From: CAVQZA01 sp963724805
GTDB taxonomy: Bacteria > Actinomycetota > Thermoleophilia > Gaiellales > Gaiellaceae
Direction: 5' to 3'
Assembly: GCA_963724805.1 (NCBI GenBank)
Contig: CAVRWA010000012.1
Coordinates: forward strand, 372,001 to 436,000
Length of the DNA: 64,000 bases
Part shown: one piece after another, positions 15,161-23,779 of the stretch
How positions within the stretch are numbered: the stretch's first letter is position 1
Layout: every line of letters begins with the position of its first letter
The notes under the pieces: generated by a model
Database searches by the model: none
Seen by the model: only the letters and a program-made list of their open reading frames with translations
What the model was told of the DNA's origin: nothing
Position numbers and translations under genes: made by a program

Positions 15161-15750
15161 TAGGTGTCCGTCTCCTTCTTGGGTGTCGGCTTGCGCGCCG
15201 GGGCCTTCGGCTTCGCGGCGGCAGCGGGATTAGGCTTGGCGGGCGCCTTCGGCTTCGCGGCGGCGGCCGGCTTCGGCTTCGCGGGCGCCTTCGGCTTCTC
15301 GTCCGCGACCGCCGGTGCCTTCGGCTTCGGCGCGGCCTTCGGCTTCGCGGCAGCGGGCTTCGGCGTTGCGACAGGCCTGGGCGTCGAAACCGCCTTCGGC
15401 TTCTCGTCCGCCTCGGCCGGCTCGGGCTGTGCCTTAGCGGCTGCGGCCTTCACGGAGATCGACTGGACCTCGATCTTCGAGAGGCGGCTGCGGTAGCCGT
15501 TGTGGCGCTTGTAGCCGTTCTTCGGGCGGTACTTGCCGATGCGGATCTTCTCACCCAGGACGTGCTCGACAACCTTCACGGTGACGGTCGCGCCCTTCGC
15601 GTCGAAGTCCGCGTTGCCGTCGCCGCCGAGCATCAGGATCGTGGGGTTGAAGGTCTTCCCCGGCTCGGTCGGGAGCCGGTCCACGAGCAGCCACTCGCCC
15701 TCGCGGACGCGGTGCTGTTTCCCTCCGAGTGAGATGATCGCGTAGCTCAT
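15160..15750 (-). CDS. rplU: 50S ribosomal protein bL21 with long Ala/Lys/Pro tail
   Basis: Residues 1-101 are ordinary bL21 (MSYAIISLGGKQHRVREGEW to RQ-type end NGYKRHNGYRSRLSKIEVQSI). A further ~95 residues consist almost only of Ala, Lys and Pro in near-repeats of KPKAPAKPKPAAAA, resembling histone-H1-like tails. The usual protein is about 103 residues, so the extension nearly doubles it. The tail should be disordered and basic and may contact rRNA; that is inference. First gene of the bL21-bL27-obgE operon, 64 nt after rne. Confidence 0.97.
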   Translation of the reverse strand: MSYAIISLGGKQHRVREGEWLLVDRLPTEPGKTFNPTILMLGGDGNADFDAKGATVTVKVVEHVLGEKIRIGKYRPKNGYKRHNGYRSRLSKIEVQSISVKAAAAKAQPEPAEADEKPKAVSTPRPVATPKPAAAKPKAAPKPKAPAVADEKPKAPAKPKPAAAAKPKAPAKPNPAAAAKPKAPARKPTPKKETDT

Positions 15751-15764
15751 AGTCGTAAGCGTGG

Positions 15765-15815
15765 AAAACGCGGGCGTAGGCCCGCGGCGGAGGCGAAGTG
15801 TAGCGATTCGCCTCC
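15765..15815 (-). terminator. Double hairpin with T-run between rne and rplU
   Basis: Directly after the rne stop: GGAGGCGAA/TTCGCCTCC (9 bp, 9-nt loop), then CGCGGGC/GCCCGCG (7 bp, tetraloop) followed on the minus strand by TTTT (15768-15765). It looks like an intrinsic terminator for rne, but it ends only 15 nt before the rplU start and could also act as a leader/attenuator for rplU. Confidence 0.65.
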
Positions 15816-18787
15816 TATTCCGTCGAGCCTGGCCTCAGGTCGTCCTCCCACTGGGACATGGGCACGTAGCCCCAGTCGCCGCCCGCGGGCTCGGCGACGG
15901 GCTCTGGTTTCGCCGCCTGCTCCGGCTTGCGCTCGGGCTCGGACTGTGGCGCGGGCTCGTGCGTCTCCGGCTCGCCGTTGGCTTCTGCCCGGTCGGCCGT
16001 CGCCGCGGCTGTCGCAGGGCGCTTGCGGCCACGGCCTCCGCGCGAGCCTCGCCGGGTCTTCTTCTTGGGCGGTGCGGCGACGCCGTCCCCGTCCGCGAGC
16101 TCACCGTTGAGCTCCGCCTCGGCGACCGGCTCCTCCACCAGGGGGAGCTCGATTCGAGCCGCTGCCTCTTCGGGCTCAGCCGCGCCGTTACCCCCCGCGA
16201 CGGGAGCCTTCTTCGTGCGGCCGCGCCCGCCGCGTGAGCCGCGGCGAGTCTTCTTCTTCGGCGGCGCAGCCGCGGCATCGCCCTCGGCCCCGGCCTCGGT
16301 CGGGGTCTCGGCCTCTGCCGAGGTCTCGGCCTCCGCTGCGGGCTCGGCCGTCTCCGCTTTCGCCTCGGGCTCCTCGAGGTCGCGCGCAGGAACGTGGATC
16401 CGCGGGCCGGACGGAGCCTCCGCATCCTCCTCGGCTGCGGGCGCCTCGGCGCCGTCCGCCGTGGGGGTGGGGCGCTTGCGGCCGCGGCCGCCGCGGGTGC
16501 CGCGACGGCTGCGCTTCTTGGCCGGCGTCGTCCCGGCTTGGGCGGCGAGCGGAGCCGGAGCCTCTCCCGGCTCCTCCGTCTCGAGCTCGGACTCGCCGGG
16601 CTCGAGCTCCTCGATCTCCTCGGCCTCGACGTCGACGACCTCGCCCTCGGCGGCCTTGCGGGCGCGCGGCGCGCGGGTCGGCTTCTCGGCCTCGGCCTCG
16701 GCCGTGAGCGGGCCGGGGGGCAGTGCCGGCGCATCGAGCCGGGTTGCGTAGGCGGTCTGCTCGAGGGCGCGGGCGATCCGCACCTTCACCTTCTTGCCGA
16801 CGAGCTTCGCGGCGTCTGCGACACAGACCTCGTACGCGCCGACCTTGCCGACCGCGGCGTTCGGGTCGTGGCGGTCGATCTCGCCGAGCTTCAGCTCGAT
16901 CTCGGCGCCCTCCTCGAGCGGCGGCTTCGGCTGCAGCTGGGCGACCGAGCCCTCCGCCATCACCAGGAAGTGGTCGAGGTGGGTGTCCTCCTTTGCCGTG
17001 ATGAAGAACCGGCGCTTGGTCGTCGCCTCGATCTCGCCGAGGCGCGTGGCGCCCGGGCCGATCAGGATGCTCGCGACCTTGGCGCTGAGCTCGACCTGGT
17101 AGGACTGCGTGCGCGAGCCGGCGGCGAGCGCGCGCAGGCGCCGCTCCGCGTCGACTGCGGCCGAGGTCTCGGAGAGGACGATCCCGTCGCCGCCGCAGGT
17201 CGGGCACTTCTTCGTCAAGATCTCCCGCGGGCCGTCCGTAACGTTTTGCCTCGTCATCTCGACCAGGCCGAGCGGCGAGATCTCGACGACGTAGGTCTTC
17301 GTGCGGTCGCGCTCGAGCTCGGCGGAGAGCGCCTGCTCGACCGCGGCCCGGTTCTGCGGGCTCGCCATGTCGATGAAGTCGATCACGATGATCCCGCCGA
17401 TGTCGCGGAGACGAAGCTGGCGCACGACCTCCTTGACGGCCTCGAGATTGTTCTTCGTGATCGTGTCCTCGAGCCGCGCGCCCGAGGTCTTCGAGCGCGA
17501 GCCGACGTAGCGTCCGGTGTTCACATCGACGACGGTGAACGCCTCGGCGTAGTCGAAGATCAGGTAGCCGCCGGAGGGAAGGTCGACGCGCCGGCTCAGC
17601 GTCGAGCGGATCTCCGCGTCGACGCCGAACGCCTCCATCAGCGGCGTCTTCTCCTTGTAACGGATCACGCGCTCCACCATGTGCGGCGAGGTCTTCTTCA
17701 GGTAGCCGACGATGCGCTTGTACGCGCGGTCGTCGTCCACGAGGGCGCGCTCGAAGTCGCCGGTGAAGAGGTCGCGTACGACGCGGAGCGGCAGCTCGGC
17801 CTCCTGGTAGACGAGCTCGGGCGACTTCGCGGTCTTAGCGCGGGCCTGGATCGTCTTCCAGAGCCGTTGCAGGAAGACGAGGTCGCGCTCGATGTCCTCG
17901 GCCGAGGCGCCCTCGGCGGCCGTGCGGACGATTACGCCGCCCTTCGAGACGTCGAGCTTCTTGATGATCTCCTTGAGCCGTATCCGCTCGTCGTCCGGGA
18001 GGCGGCGCGAGACGCCGAGGCCCTCTCCCTGCGGGACGAACACCACAAAGCGGCCGGGCAGCGAGATCTCGGTGGTGAGCCGGGCGCCCTTCGTCTTCAT
18101 CGGGTCCTTGACCGCCTGCACGAGCAGCTCCTGGCCGCGCGCGATCAGGTCCTGGATCTTCTTGCCGTGCCGCTTGCCCTCGAGCTCGGGCACGACGATC
18201 TCGTCGACGTAGAGGAAGCCGTTCTTCTCGAGGCCGATCTCGACGAACGCGGCCTCCATCCCGGGCAGCACGTTGTCGACGGTGCCGAGGTAGATGTTCC
18301 CGGCGATCGAGCGCCGCTCGGGCCGCTCGAGGTAGACCTCGGCGACGCGGTCGTCCTCGAGCACGGCGACGCGCTGCTCGCCGACGTCCACCGAGACGAG
18401 CAGCTCGCGCTTGGCGGCGGGGAGCGGAGCGCGCTTGGGAGGCTGGCGGCGGCGGGTGGCCGCGCGGGCGGACCCTTGCGACGAACGCCGCTCGGACGCC
18501 TGCGACTGGGTGCGCCGCTCTGAGGACTTCCGCTCGGGCGTCTTCTTCTCGCCGGCGGGCGTCTCGGTCGCGGCGCCCGTCGTCTCGCCGGCGGGCTTCT
18601 TGCGGCCACGTCCGCCGCGGCTTCCGCGTCGGCGCTTTGCTGCTGTTGCTGATGCTGTCTGCTCCCCCGCGTCTGTTGCGGGAGGAGCCTGGGTGACCGC
18701 AACTACAGGCGGTGCGGGTGCGGACGGAGCAGGCTCAGACGGCCGCTCCTCTTTCGTGTGCTTGCGTCGAAACCAAGGCAGGGGCAA
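15815..18787 (-). CDS. rne: Ribonuclease E/G family endoribonuclease
   Basis: About 990 residues. Central catalytic region: S1 domain (GNIYLGTVDNVLPGMEAAFV), DNase-I-like part with IIVIDFIDM and VVDVNTGRYVG (the two metal-binding Asp), and the Zn-link CPTCGG. It cleaves single-stranded AU-rich RNA in mRNA decay and rRNA/tRNA maturation. Both arms are long, low-complexity and charged; a basic box of the form RRGSRGGRGRKRP occurs four times, once in the N-terminal arm and three times in the C-terminal arm, and the extreme C-terminus is acidic/aromatic (WGYVPMSQWEDDLRPG). Start: TTG 18787 is chosen because AAGGAG lies 6 nt upstream; the preceding ATG (18802) contains that site within its own first codons. 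Confidence 0.95.
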   Translation of the reverse strand: MPLPWFRRKHTKEERPSEPAPSAPAPPVVAVTQAPPATDAGEQTASATAAKRRRGSRGGRGRKKPAGETTGAATETPAGEKKTPERKSSERRTQSQASERRSSQGSARAATRRRQPPKRAPLPAAKRELLVSVDVGEQRVAVLEDDRVAEVYLERPERRSIAGNIYLGTVDNVLPGMEAAFVEIGLEKNGFLYVDEIVVPELEGKRHGKKIQDLIARGQELLVQAVKDPMKTKGARLTTEISLPGRFVVFVPQGEGLGVSRRLPDDERIRLKEIIKKLDVSKGGVIVRTAAEGASAEDIERDLVFLQRLWKTIQARAKTAKSPELVYQEAELPLRVVRDLFTGDFERALVDDDRAYKRIVGYLKKTSPHMVERVIRYKEKTPLMEAFGVDAEIRSTLSRRVDLPSGGYLIFDYAEAFTVVDVNTGRYVGSRSKTSGARLEDTITKNNLEAVKEVVRQLRLRDIGGIIVIDFIDMASPQNRAAVEQALSAELERDRTKTYVVEISPLGLVEMTRQNVTDGPREILTKKCPTCGGDGIVLSETSAAVDAERRLRALAAGSRTQSYQVELSAKVASILIGPGATRLGEIEATTKRRFFITAKEDTHLDHFLVMAEGSVAQLQPKPPLEEGAEIELKLGEIDRHDPNAAVGKVGAYEVCVADAAKLVGKKVKVRIARALEQTAYATRLDAPALPPGPLTAEAEAEKPTRAPRARKAAEGEVVDVEAEEIEELEPGESELETEEPGEAPAPLAAQAGTTPAKKRSRRGTRGGRGRKRPTPTADGAEAPAAEEDAEAPSGPRIHVPARDLEEPEAKAETAEPAAEAETSAEAETPTEAGAEGDAAAAPPKKKTRRGSRGGRGRTKKAPVAGGNGAAEPEEAAARIELPLVEEPVAEAELNGELADGDGVAAPPKKKTRRGSRGGRGRKRPATAAATADRAEANGEPETHEPAPQSEPERKPEQAAKPEPVAEPAGGDWGYVPMSQWEDDLRPGSTE

Positions 18788-18957
18788 GGAAAACTCCTTC
18801 ATGAGCGCGCGCACGGCCGAGACCGGAGTGCTCCGGGCGGCGCGCGCGCTGCTGGTTGTGGGTGAAAGCTGTGGGCATAGGCCTCTCCGCAAGGCTAGCA
18901 GGAGTGCCGTCCGACGCCGGTCCTACGATCCGACCAACCGTCGACTGAGGGGGTGCC

Positions 18958-19152
18958 ATGCCGACGAAACGCGAAGCGGAAGAGCTGCTCATGATCGAGG
19001 AGGCGGACGCCTGGTTCGAGTACCTCGAGGCGACCCGCGGCCAGACGGCAATTCGTTACAGCGAGGTGGAGCCCTGGGCCTGGGCGCGGCTGATGCAGCG
19101 CCAGCGCGCGATCAAGGCCCGCCGCGCCAAGCTCCGTCCGGCGGCCGCCTGA
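18958..19152 (+). CDS. Small hypothetical protein, 64 aa
   Basis: A helical, charged, Trp-containing protein (EADAWFEYLEATR, EVEPWAWARLMQRQRAIKARR) with no family I recognise. GAGGGGGT precedes the ATG by about 3 nt. Divergent from rne. Immediately after its stop an ATG (19153) opens a 32-codon Arg-rich frame (ending FRRRRR) that may be a second tiny gene or chance. Confidence 0.6.
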   Translation: MPTKREAEELLMIEEADAWFEYLEATRGQTAIRYSEVEPWAWARLMQRQRAIKARRAKLRPAAA

Positions 19153-19273
19153 TGGCGAGCTGGGCGATGCGGCCGGAGCCGGCCCGCGTGCCGAGCATCG
19201 GCAGCAGGATGCTCCGCCGGGCCCGCGCGTTCCGCCGCCGCCGCAGGTAGCTCAGCTCAGCGGAGCGCGAGGA

Positions 19274-20056
19274 TCACGGCGAGGCCGGGGAACGCGCCTC
19301 GTAGACGCGCACGGCCGCCTCTCCGAGTGCGCGTGTGCCGGTGTAGGCGACGCCGCCCTTCACGGCCCAGCCGACCCCCGGCACGAGGCCCGCGAACGAG
19401 CGGGCGACGGTGCGGAAGCCGAGCGCGGCGCCGATGATGCCGAGCGCTTCGGGCATCCGGGCCGGTCCGACCTCGAACCCGTGCGCGGCCGCGATCCGCA
19501 GCACGAGGCGAAGCTGGTTGAGCGTGAGCACCGGCAGGTCGACGCCCGGGACGAACACCGCCGCGCCGATCACCCCGTTCTGGCGCGAGGCGGTGCGGAC
19601 CAGCGCGTCACAGACCGCCGGGCGGAGGGCCGGCAGACGTGCTGCGAGTGGGACGGCACCCGCGGCGTGCCGCACGAGCATGGACCCCAGCTCTTCGATC
19701 GGGAAGCCCTTCCCGGGCTTGACGACGATGATGTCCTGGGCGAGGACGTGCGGAACGTACGACCGGTCTCGCGCGAGCACGACGATCGGAACGCCGGCCG
19801 TCTTGGCCGCGCGAAGCGCCCTCTCGTCGTCCTCGGAGGCGGCGCCGCCGAGCACGTGCACGTAGGCGGCAGCTCCTTCGGGCTCGCCCAGGCGCACCGC
19901 GGTGTCGTCGCCTCCCGCCACGAGCTCCTTGCGGAGCTGCGCCGCGAGGGCGCCGCCCACGGCGAGCTGCCGGCGGTCCTTGTTCGCCTTCGCGATCGCG
20001 CCGAACTCCCTGGCCATCGCGACCGGCCTGAGCGGCAGCTGCTTGAGACTCGTCAT
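19274..20056 (-). CDS. DUF697-like protein coupled to rodA
   Basis: 260 residues. The N-terminal ~120 residues look like a degenerate P-loop/Rossmann-like domain without a GKS motif (VHVLGGAASEDDERAL, GVPIVVLARD), the C-terminal half matches DUF697 (GVIGAAVFVPGVDLPVLTLN, LVPGVGWAVKGGVAYTGTRA), which often carries two membrane-inserting segments. Function unknown. Its ATG overlaps the rodA stop as ATGA, so it is the last member of the elongation operon and may act at the membrane with that machinery. Confidence 0.75.
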   Translation of the reverse strand: MTSLKQLPLRPVAMAREFGAIAKANKDRRQLAVGGALAAQLRKELVAGGDDTAVRLGEPEGAAAYVHVLGGAASEDDERALRAAKTAGVPIVVLARDRSYVPHVLAQDIIVVKPGKGFPIEELGSMLVRHAAGAVPLAARLPALRPAVCDALVRTASRQNGVIGAAVFVPGVDLPVLTLNQLRLVLRIAAAHGFEVGPARMPEALGIIGAALGFRTVARSFAGLVPGVGWAVKGGVAYTGTRALGEAAVRVYEARSPASP

Positions 20057-21246
20057 CGCCGCACTCCCCTTCCACGTGCGTAGATCGCCAGCAGGAGGCC
20101 GATCGCGGCGAGGTTGGCGATCATCGACGACCCGCCCACGCTCACGAACGGCAGCGGGATCCCCGTGATCGGCGCGATCCCCATCGTCATCCCGGCGTTG
20201 ACGAACACCTCGAAGAGCAGCATCGCGACGATCGCGCCGGCGACGATCGCCGAGAACGCGTCGCGGGCGAGCGTGACGATCCGCAGCCCTCGCCAGACGA
20301 CGAGCAGGTAGAGCAGGAGCAGCACCGAGGCGCCGAGGAAGCCACGCTGCTCGGCGAGCGAGGCGAAGGCGAAGTCCGTCGCGTGCTCGGGCAGGTAGTC
20401 GAGGTTCGTCTGCGTCGCACCTGCGACGCCGCGGCCCTTCACGCCCCCGGCACCGACGGCGGTGATCGACTGGTTCACGTTGTACGTCGAGCCGGACGGA
20501 TCCTTCGACGGGTTCGTGAAACCGATCAGGCGGTCGAGCTGGTACGGCTTGAGCACGTGGACCCCGGCAGCCGGCAGGAACCAGAGCACTGCGAGCGCGG
20601 AGATGAAGACGACTACGCCGATCGCAGCGAGCTGGATCCAGCGGGTGCCGGCGACGAAGAGCACGGCGAGCAGCGCGACGCCGTAGACGAGGGCGGTGCC
20701 GAAGTCGGGCTGCAGGAACACGAGCCCGATCGGGACGAGCGCGAGCCCGATGGCCGCCAGCGTCACCGTCGAGTCACCCGCGGCGACCCGCCGGTACCGA
20801 TCCGCGAGGAACGCGGCGAGAAAGAGGACGAGCAGCAGTTTTCCGAACTCGGAGGGCTGGAAGCGGAACGGCCCGAGGTCGAGCCAGCGGCGGGATCCGC
20901 GCGTGACCGGCCCGGCAAGGAAGACGAACGCGACGAGCCCGACCGCGACCGCGTAGAGCAGCCGCGAGTAGCGGTGGTAGACGGCGGGGTCGATCAGCGC
21001 TGCCGCCACGAGCCCGACGACGCCGACCGCGACGAAGCTCGCCTGGCGGACGACGTAGTAGTTGGGGTTGCCTGCGACGTCGTGCTCCGTGATCCCGGCG
21101 ATCACCCAGAGGCCGTAGGCGACGATCGCCCCGACCGCCGAGAGGAGCACCCAGTCGACCCGCCGGACGAGCGAGGACGCCTCGACCTCGACGCGGCGGG
21201 CGCGGCGGCGGGCGCGGCTCTGGGTGGTTGTGTAGTCGACTGCCAT
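20053..21246 (-). CDS. rodA: RodA-type SEDS peptidoglycan polymerase
   Basis: 397 residues with about ten membrane helices. RodA polymerises lipid II into glycan strands and works with the class B PBP encoded directly upstream. SEDS landmarks: GSRRWLDLGPFRFQPSEFGK, FLQPDFGTALVY, GKGxxG-type GGVKGRGVAGATQ, ATDFAFASLAEQRGFLG containing the catalytic Asp, and GIPLPFVSVGGSSM near the end. An Arg-rich cytosolic N-terminus precedes the first helix. Operon partner of mrdA. Confidence 0.96.
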   Translation of the reverse strand: MAVDYTTTQSRARRRARRVEVEASSLVRRVDWVLLSAVGAIVAYGLWVIAGITEHDVAGNPNYYVVRQASFVAVGVVGLVAAALIDPAVYHRYSRLLYAVAVGLVAFVFLAGPVTRGSRRWLDLGPFRFQPSEFGKLLLVLFLAAFLADRYRRVAAGDSTVTLAAIGLALVPIGLVFLQPDFGTALVYGVALLAVLFVAGTRWIQLAAIGVVVFISALAVLWFLPAAGVHVLKPYQLDRLIGFTNPSKDPSGSTYNVNQSITAVGAGGVKGRGVAGATQTNLDYLPEHATDFAFASLAEQRGFLGASVLLLLYLLVVWRGLRIVTLARDAFSAIVAGAIVAMLLFEVFVNAGMTMGIAPITGIPLPFVSVGGSSMIANLAAIGLLLAIYARGRGVRR

Positions 21247-21255
21247 CGCTACGTC

Positions 21256-23259
21256 CTAGTCGGACTTGATCACCCCGAGCTTGGCGGCCTTGACGCCGTA
21301 GTACTGCTCGAACACCTGGAGCGCCGCCGGGGCCGCCGCGGTGCCGCCGTGGCCGCCGTTCTCGATCAGCGCACAGACGACGAGCGGCGGCTTCCCACGC
21401 ACCGTCTGACCGTCCGTCGAGCCGTAGCCGCACCACCAGGACTGATCCTTGAGGCCCGTGTAGCTGCCGATGTGGACGACCTTCTCGGCGGTCCCGGTCT
21501 TGCCGGCGACGCGGACCGGGAAGCTGCCGAAGATCGCGGCGGAGGTGCCGATACCCGCATGCGTCGCCTCGAAGAGCCCGTCGCGCACGACCGCGAGCGC
21601 GGCAGGATCGACGCCGCTCGGCTGCGTCACGCCCGTGTAGGACCGGAGCACGCGGCCGGGGCCGCCGCTCGAGCCGCCCTGCTCGATGTCCATCAGCACG
21701 TGCGGAGTGACGAGGCGGCCGCCGTTCGCGATCAGCGAGTAGAAGCGCGCCATCTGCAGCGGTGTCACGAGCAGGTCCTTCTGGCCGATCGCGAGCTGGA
21801 TCGAGTCGCCCGGCTTCCAGAGCCGGTCGATCTGCCAGCAGCAGGGATCGGTCTTCCGCGTGAACGTCTTCTGCCGCCACTCGGGCGTCGGCAGCAGGCC
21901 GGCGGTCTCGGGGCCGACGTCGATGCCGGTCGTCTGGCCGAAGCCGAAGCGGCTGGCCCAGAGCTGAAGCGGATGGCCGCGCTCGGGCGGCAGGCTGTAG
22001 AAGGCCTCGCCGAGCCGGTAGAAATACGTGTCGCACGACGCGGCGAGCGCGGTCGGCAGCGTCATCTGCGAGTTCGCGAACGGGTCCCAGTTGTTGAAGA
22101 CCTGCCCGTGCGACTTGTAGGAACCGGTGCAGGGCAGCGACGAGTAGGGCGAGAGCAGGTGCTCCTGCATCGCCGCGAGCGCGGTCACGGGCTTGAAGAC
22201 GGAGCCCGGCGGATAGCCGCCTGCGACTGCGCGGTTCAGCGAGGGATAGTTCTTCTCCGCAGCCGTCCTCGCGGTCAGGCCTGCGTAGTCGAGCGCCTTC
22301 TGACCGACCCGGCCGACGTAGACGCCCGGGTTGTAGGTCGGATTCGAGGCGAGCGCCAGGATCGAGCCGTCACGGGGGTCCATCGCGACGATCGCGCCGC
22401 CGTCGGCCGCCCACTCGCCCGAGACGCCGATCCCGTACTTGATCGCGCGCTCGGCCGCCGCCTGCAGCTTCGTGTCGATCGTGAGCCGGAGCACGTTGCC
22501 GGCCCGCGGCGGCTGGGTGAGGGTGAGGTCGCTCCGCGGGCGGCCGAGCGAGTCGACCCGGAGCTTCGCCTGCCCGGCGACCCCGCGCAGGAGCGTGTCG
22601 TAGCTCGACTCGACTCCGGCCTGGCCGATCGTGTCGCCGGCGCGGTAGCCGAGCTTCCGGTCTGCCTTCAGCTGCTCGGCCGAGATCTCGCTCGTGTAGC
22701 CGAGGAGCTGCGCCGCAAGCGCGCCGTGCGGGTACTGGCGGAGGTAGGTCTGGGCGATCTGCACCCCGGGGAAGTCGTCCTGGTGCTCGTAGAGGTAGGC
22801 GACCTGCTCCTCGGTCACTCCCTGCTTGACGATCACGGGAGTGAGCGGGTCGCTGCCGCGCTGGTCGATCTCGGCGGCGACCTGCGCGATCGGGAAGGGC
22901 ACGATCTTCTCGAGCTTGTGCAGGAGTGCGTACCGGCCGCGTTTCGGCAGGTCGGCCGGCCAGATCTGGATCTCCGTCCCGGCCCTGTTCGTGACGAGCA
23001 CACGGCCGTAGCGGTCGAGAATCGGCCCGCGCGGGGCCGGCACTCGCACGGTGCGCAGCTGGTTGTTCTGGGCGGTGCGCAGGTACTGCGAGCCCGAGAG
23101 CACCTGCAGTGCCCAGAGCCGCAGGAAGAGGATCGCAAAGATGCCGAGCGCGAGCATCCCGAGGATCGCGACGCGCAGCGCCAGCCTCGGGGTGACGCGG
23201 AACGGCTCCTCGACGTTCGGGCTCGGGGGCAGGAAACGCCCGGGGGTGGCGCTAGCCAA
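21256..23259 (-). CDS. mrdA: Penicillin-binding protein 2 (class B transpeptidase)
   Basis: 667 residues. One N-terminal membrane anchor (LGMLALGIFAILFLRLWALQV), a dimerisation/pedestal domain with RGPILDRYGRVLV, and a transpeptidase domain with SVFK (353-356, catalytic Ser), SCD (408-410, the SxN/SxD motif) and KTG (587-589). It cross-links side-wall peptidoglycan with RodA. Overlaps mreD by 8 nt and precedes rodA by 9 nt. Confidence 0.97.
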   Translation of the reverse strand: MASATPGRFLPPSPNVEEPFRVTPRLALRVAILGMLALGIFAILFLRLWALQVLSGSQYLRTAQNNQLRTVRVPAPRGPILDRYGRVLVTNRAGTEIQIWPADLPKRGRYALLHKLEKIVPFPIAQVAAEIDQRGSDPLTPVIVKQGVTEEQVAYLYEHQDDFPGVQIAQTYLRQYPHGALAAQLLGYTSEISAEQLKADRKLGYRAGDTIGQAGVESSYDTLLRGVAGQAKLRVDSLGRPRSDLTLTQPPRAGNVLRLTIDTKLQAAAERAIKYGIGVSGEWAADGGAIVAMDPRDGSILALASNPTYNPGVYVGRVGQKALDYAGLTARTAAEKNYPSLNRAVAGGYPPGSVFKPVTALAAMQEHLLSPYSSLPCTGSYKSHGQVFNNWDPFANSQMTLPTALAASCDTYFYRLGEAFYSLPPERGHPLQLWASRFGFGQTTGIDVGPETAGLLPTPEWRQKTFTRKTDPCCWQIDRLWKPGDSIQLAIGQKDLLVTPLQMARFYSLIANGGRLVTPHVLMDIEQGGSSGGPGRVLRSYTGVTQPSGVDPAALAVVRDGLFEATHAGIGTSAAIFGSFPVRVAGKTGTAEKVVHIGSYTGLKDQSWWCGYGSTDGQTVRGKPPLVVCALIENGGHGGTAAAPAALQVFEQYYGVKAAKLGVIKSD

Positions 23260-23779
23260 GGAGCGACACCTCCCCCGAGCGCTCGGCGCTCCAGTCGCGC
23301 GGCGGCAGGAGCCGGCGGGCGAGGGCGTAGACCGGCGCAGTCAGCAGGAGGTTGAAGATCAGCCCCGGCACGAGCGCGTCGACGAGCACGACCCTCGCCG
23401 AGACGGCGTCGCCGAGCATGAAGTGGAGCGCGAGCGCGCCGAGCGCATAGAGGACGGTGACCACGGCCACCGAGACATACGGCGCGTGCACCCGGTCGCG
23501 ACCGGTGGTCTCGCCGTAGCGGCCGATCCAGTAGGCGCCGACCGTGAGCAGGAGCGAGGTGAGCCCGAGCGTCCCGAGAGTCGCGGTGTCGAGCAACAGC
23601 CCTGCGAAGAAGCCGCAGACGGCGCCGAAGACCGCGCCGCGGAGCAGCGCGATCGAGAGCAGCGTCACGAGCAGGAGGTTCGGTGCGGCTCCGAACAGCG
23701 AGATCGACTGCATGACCGAGGCCTGGAGGACGGCGGCCACGAAGATCAACAGGCCCGCCTTGACTGCGTCGATCGTCAC
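23252..23779 (-). CDS. mreD: Rod shape-determining protein MreD
   Basis: 175 residues, about five membrane helices, with the MreD pattern FGAAPNLLLVTLLSIALLRG followed by GFFAGLLLDTATLGTLGL. It connects MreC and the PBP2-RodA complex in the membrane. Overlaps mreC by 4 nt and mrdA by 8 nt. Confidence 0.93.
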   Translation of the reverse strand: MTIDAVKAGLLIFVAAVLQASVMQSISLFGAAPNLLLVTLLSIALLRGAVFGAVCGFFAGLLLDTATLGTLGLTSLLLTVGAYWIGRYGETTGRDRVHAPYVSVAVVTVLYALGALALHFMLGDAVSARVVLVDALVPGLIFNLLLTAPVYALARRLLPPRDWSAERSGEVSLLG

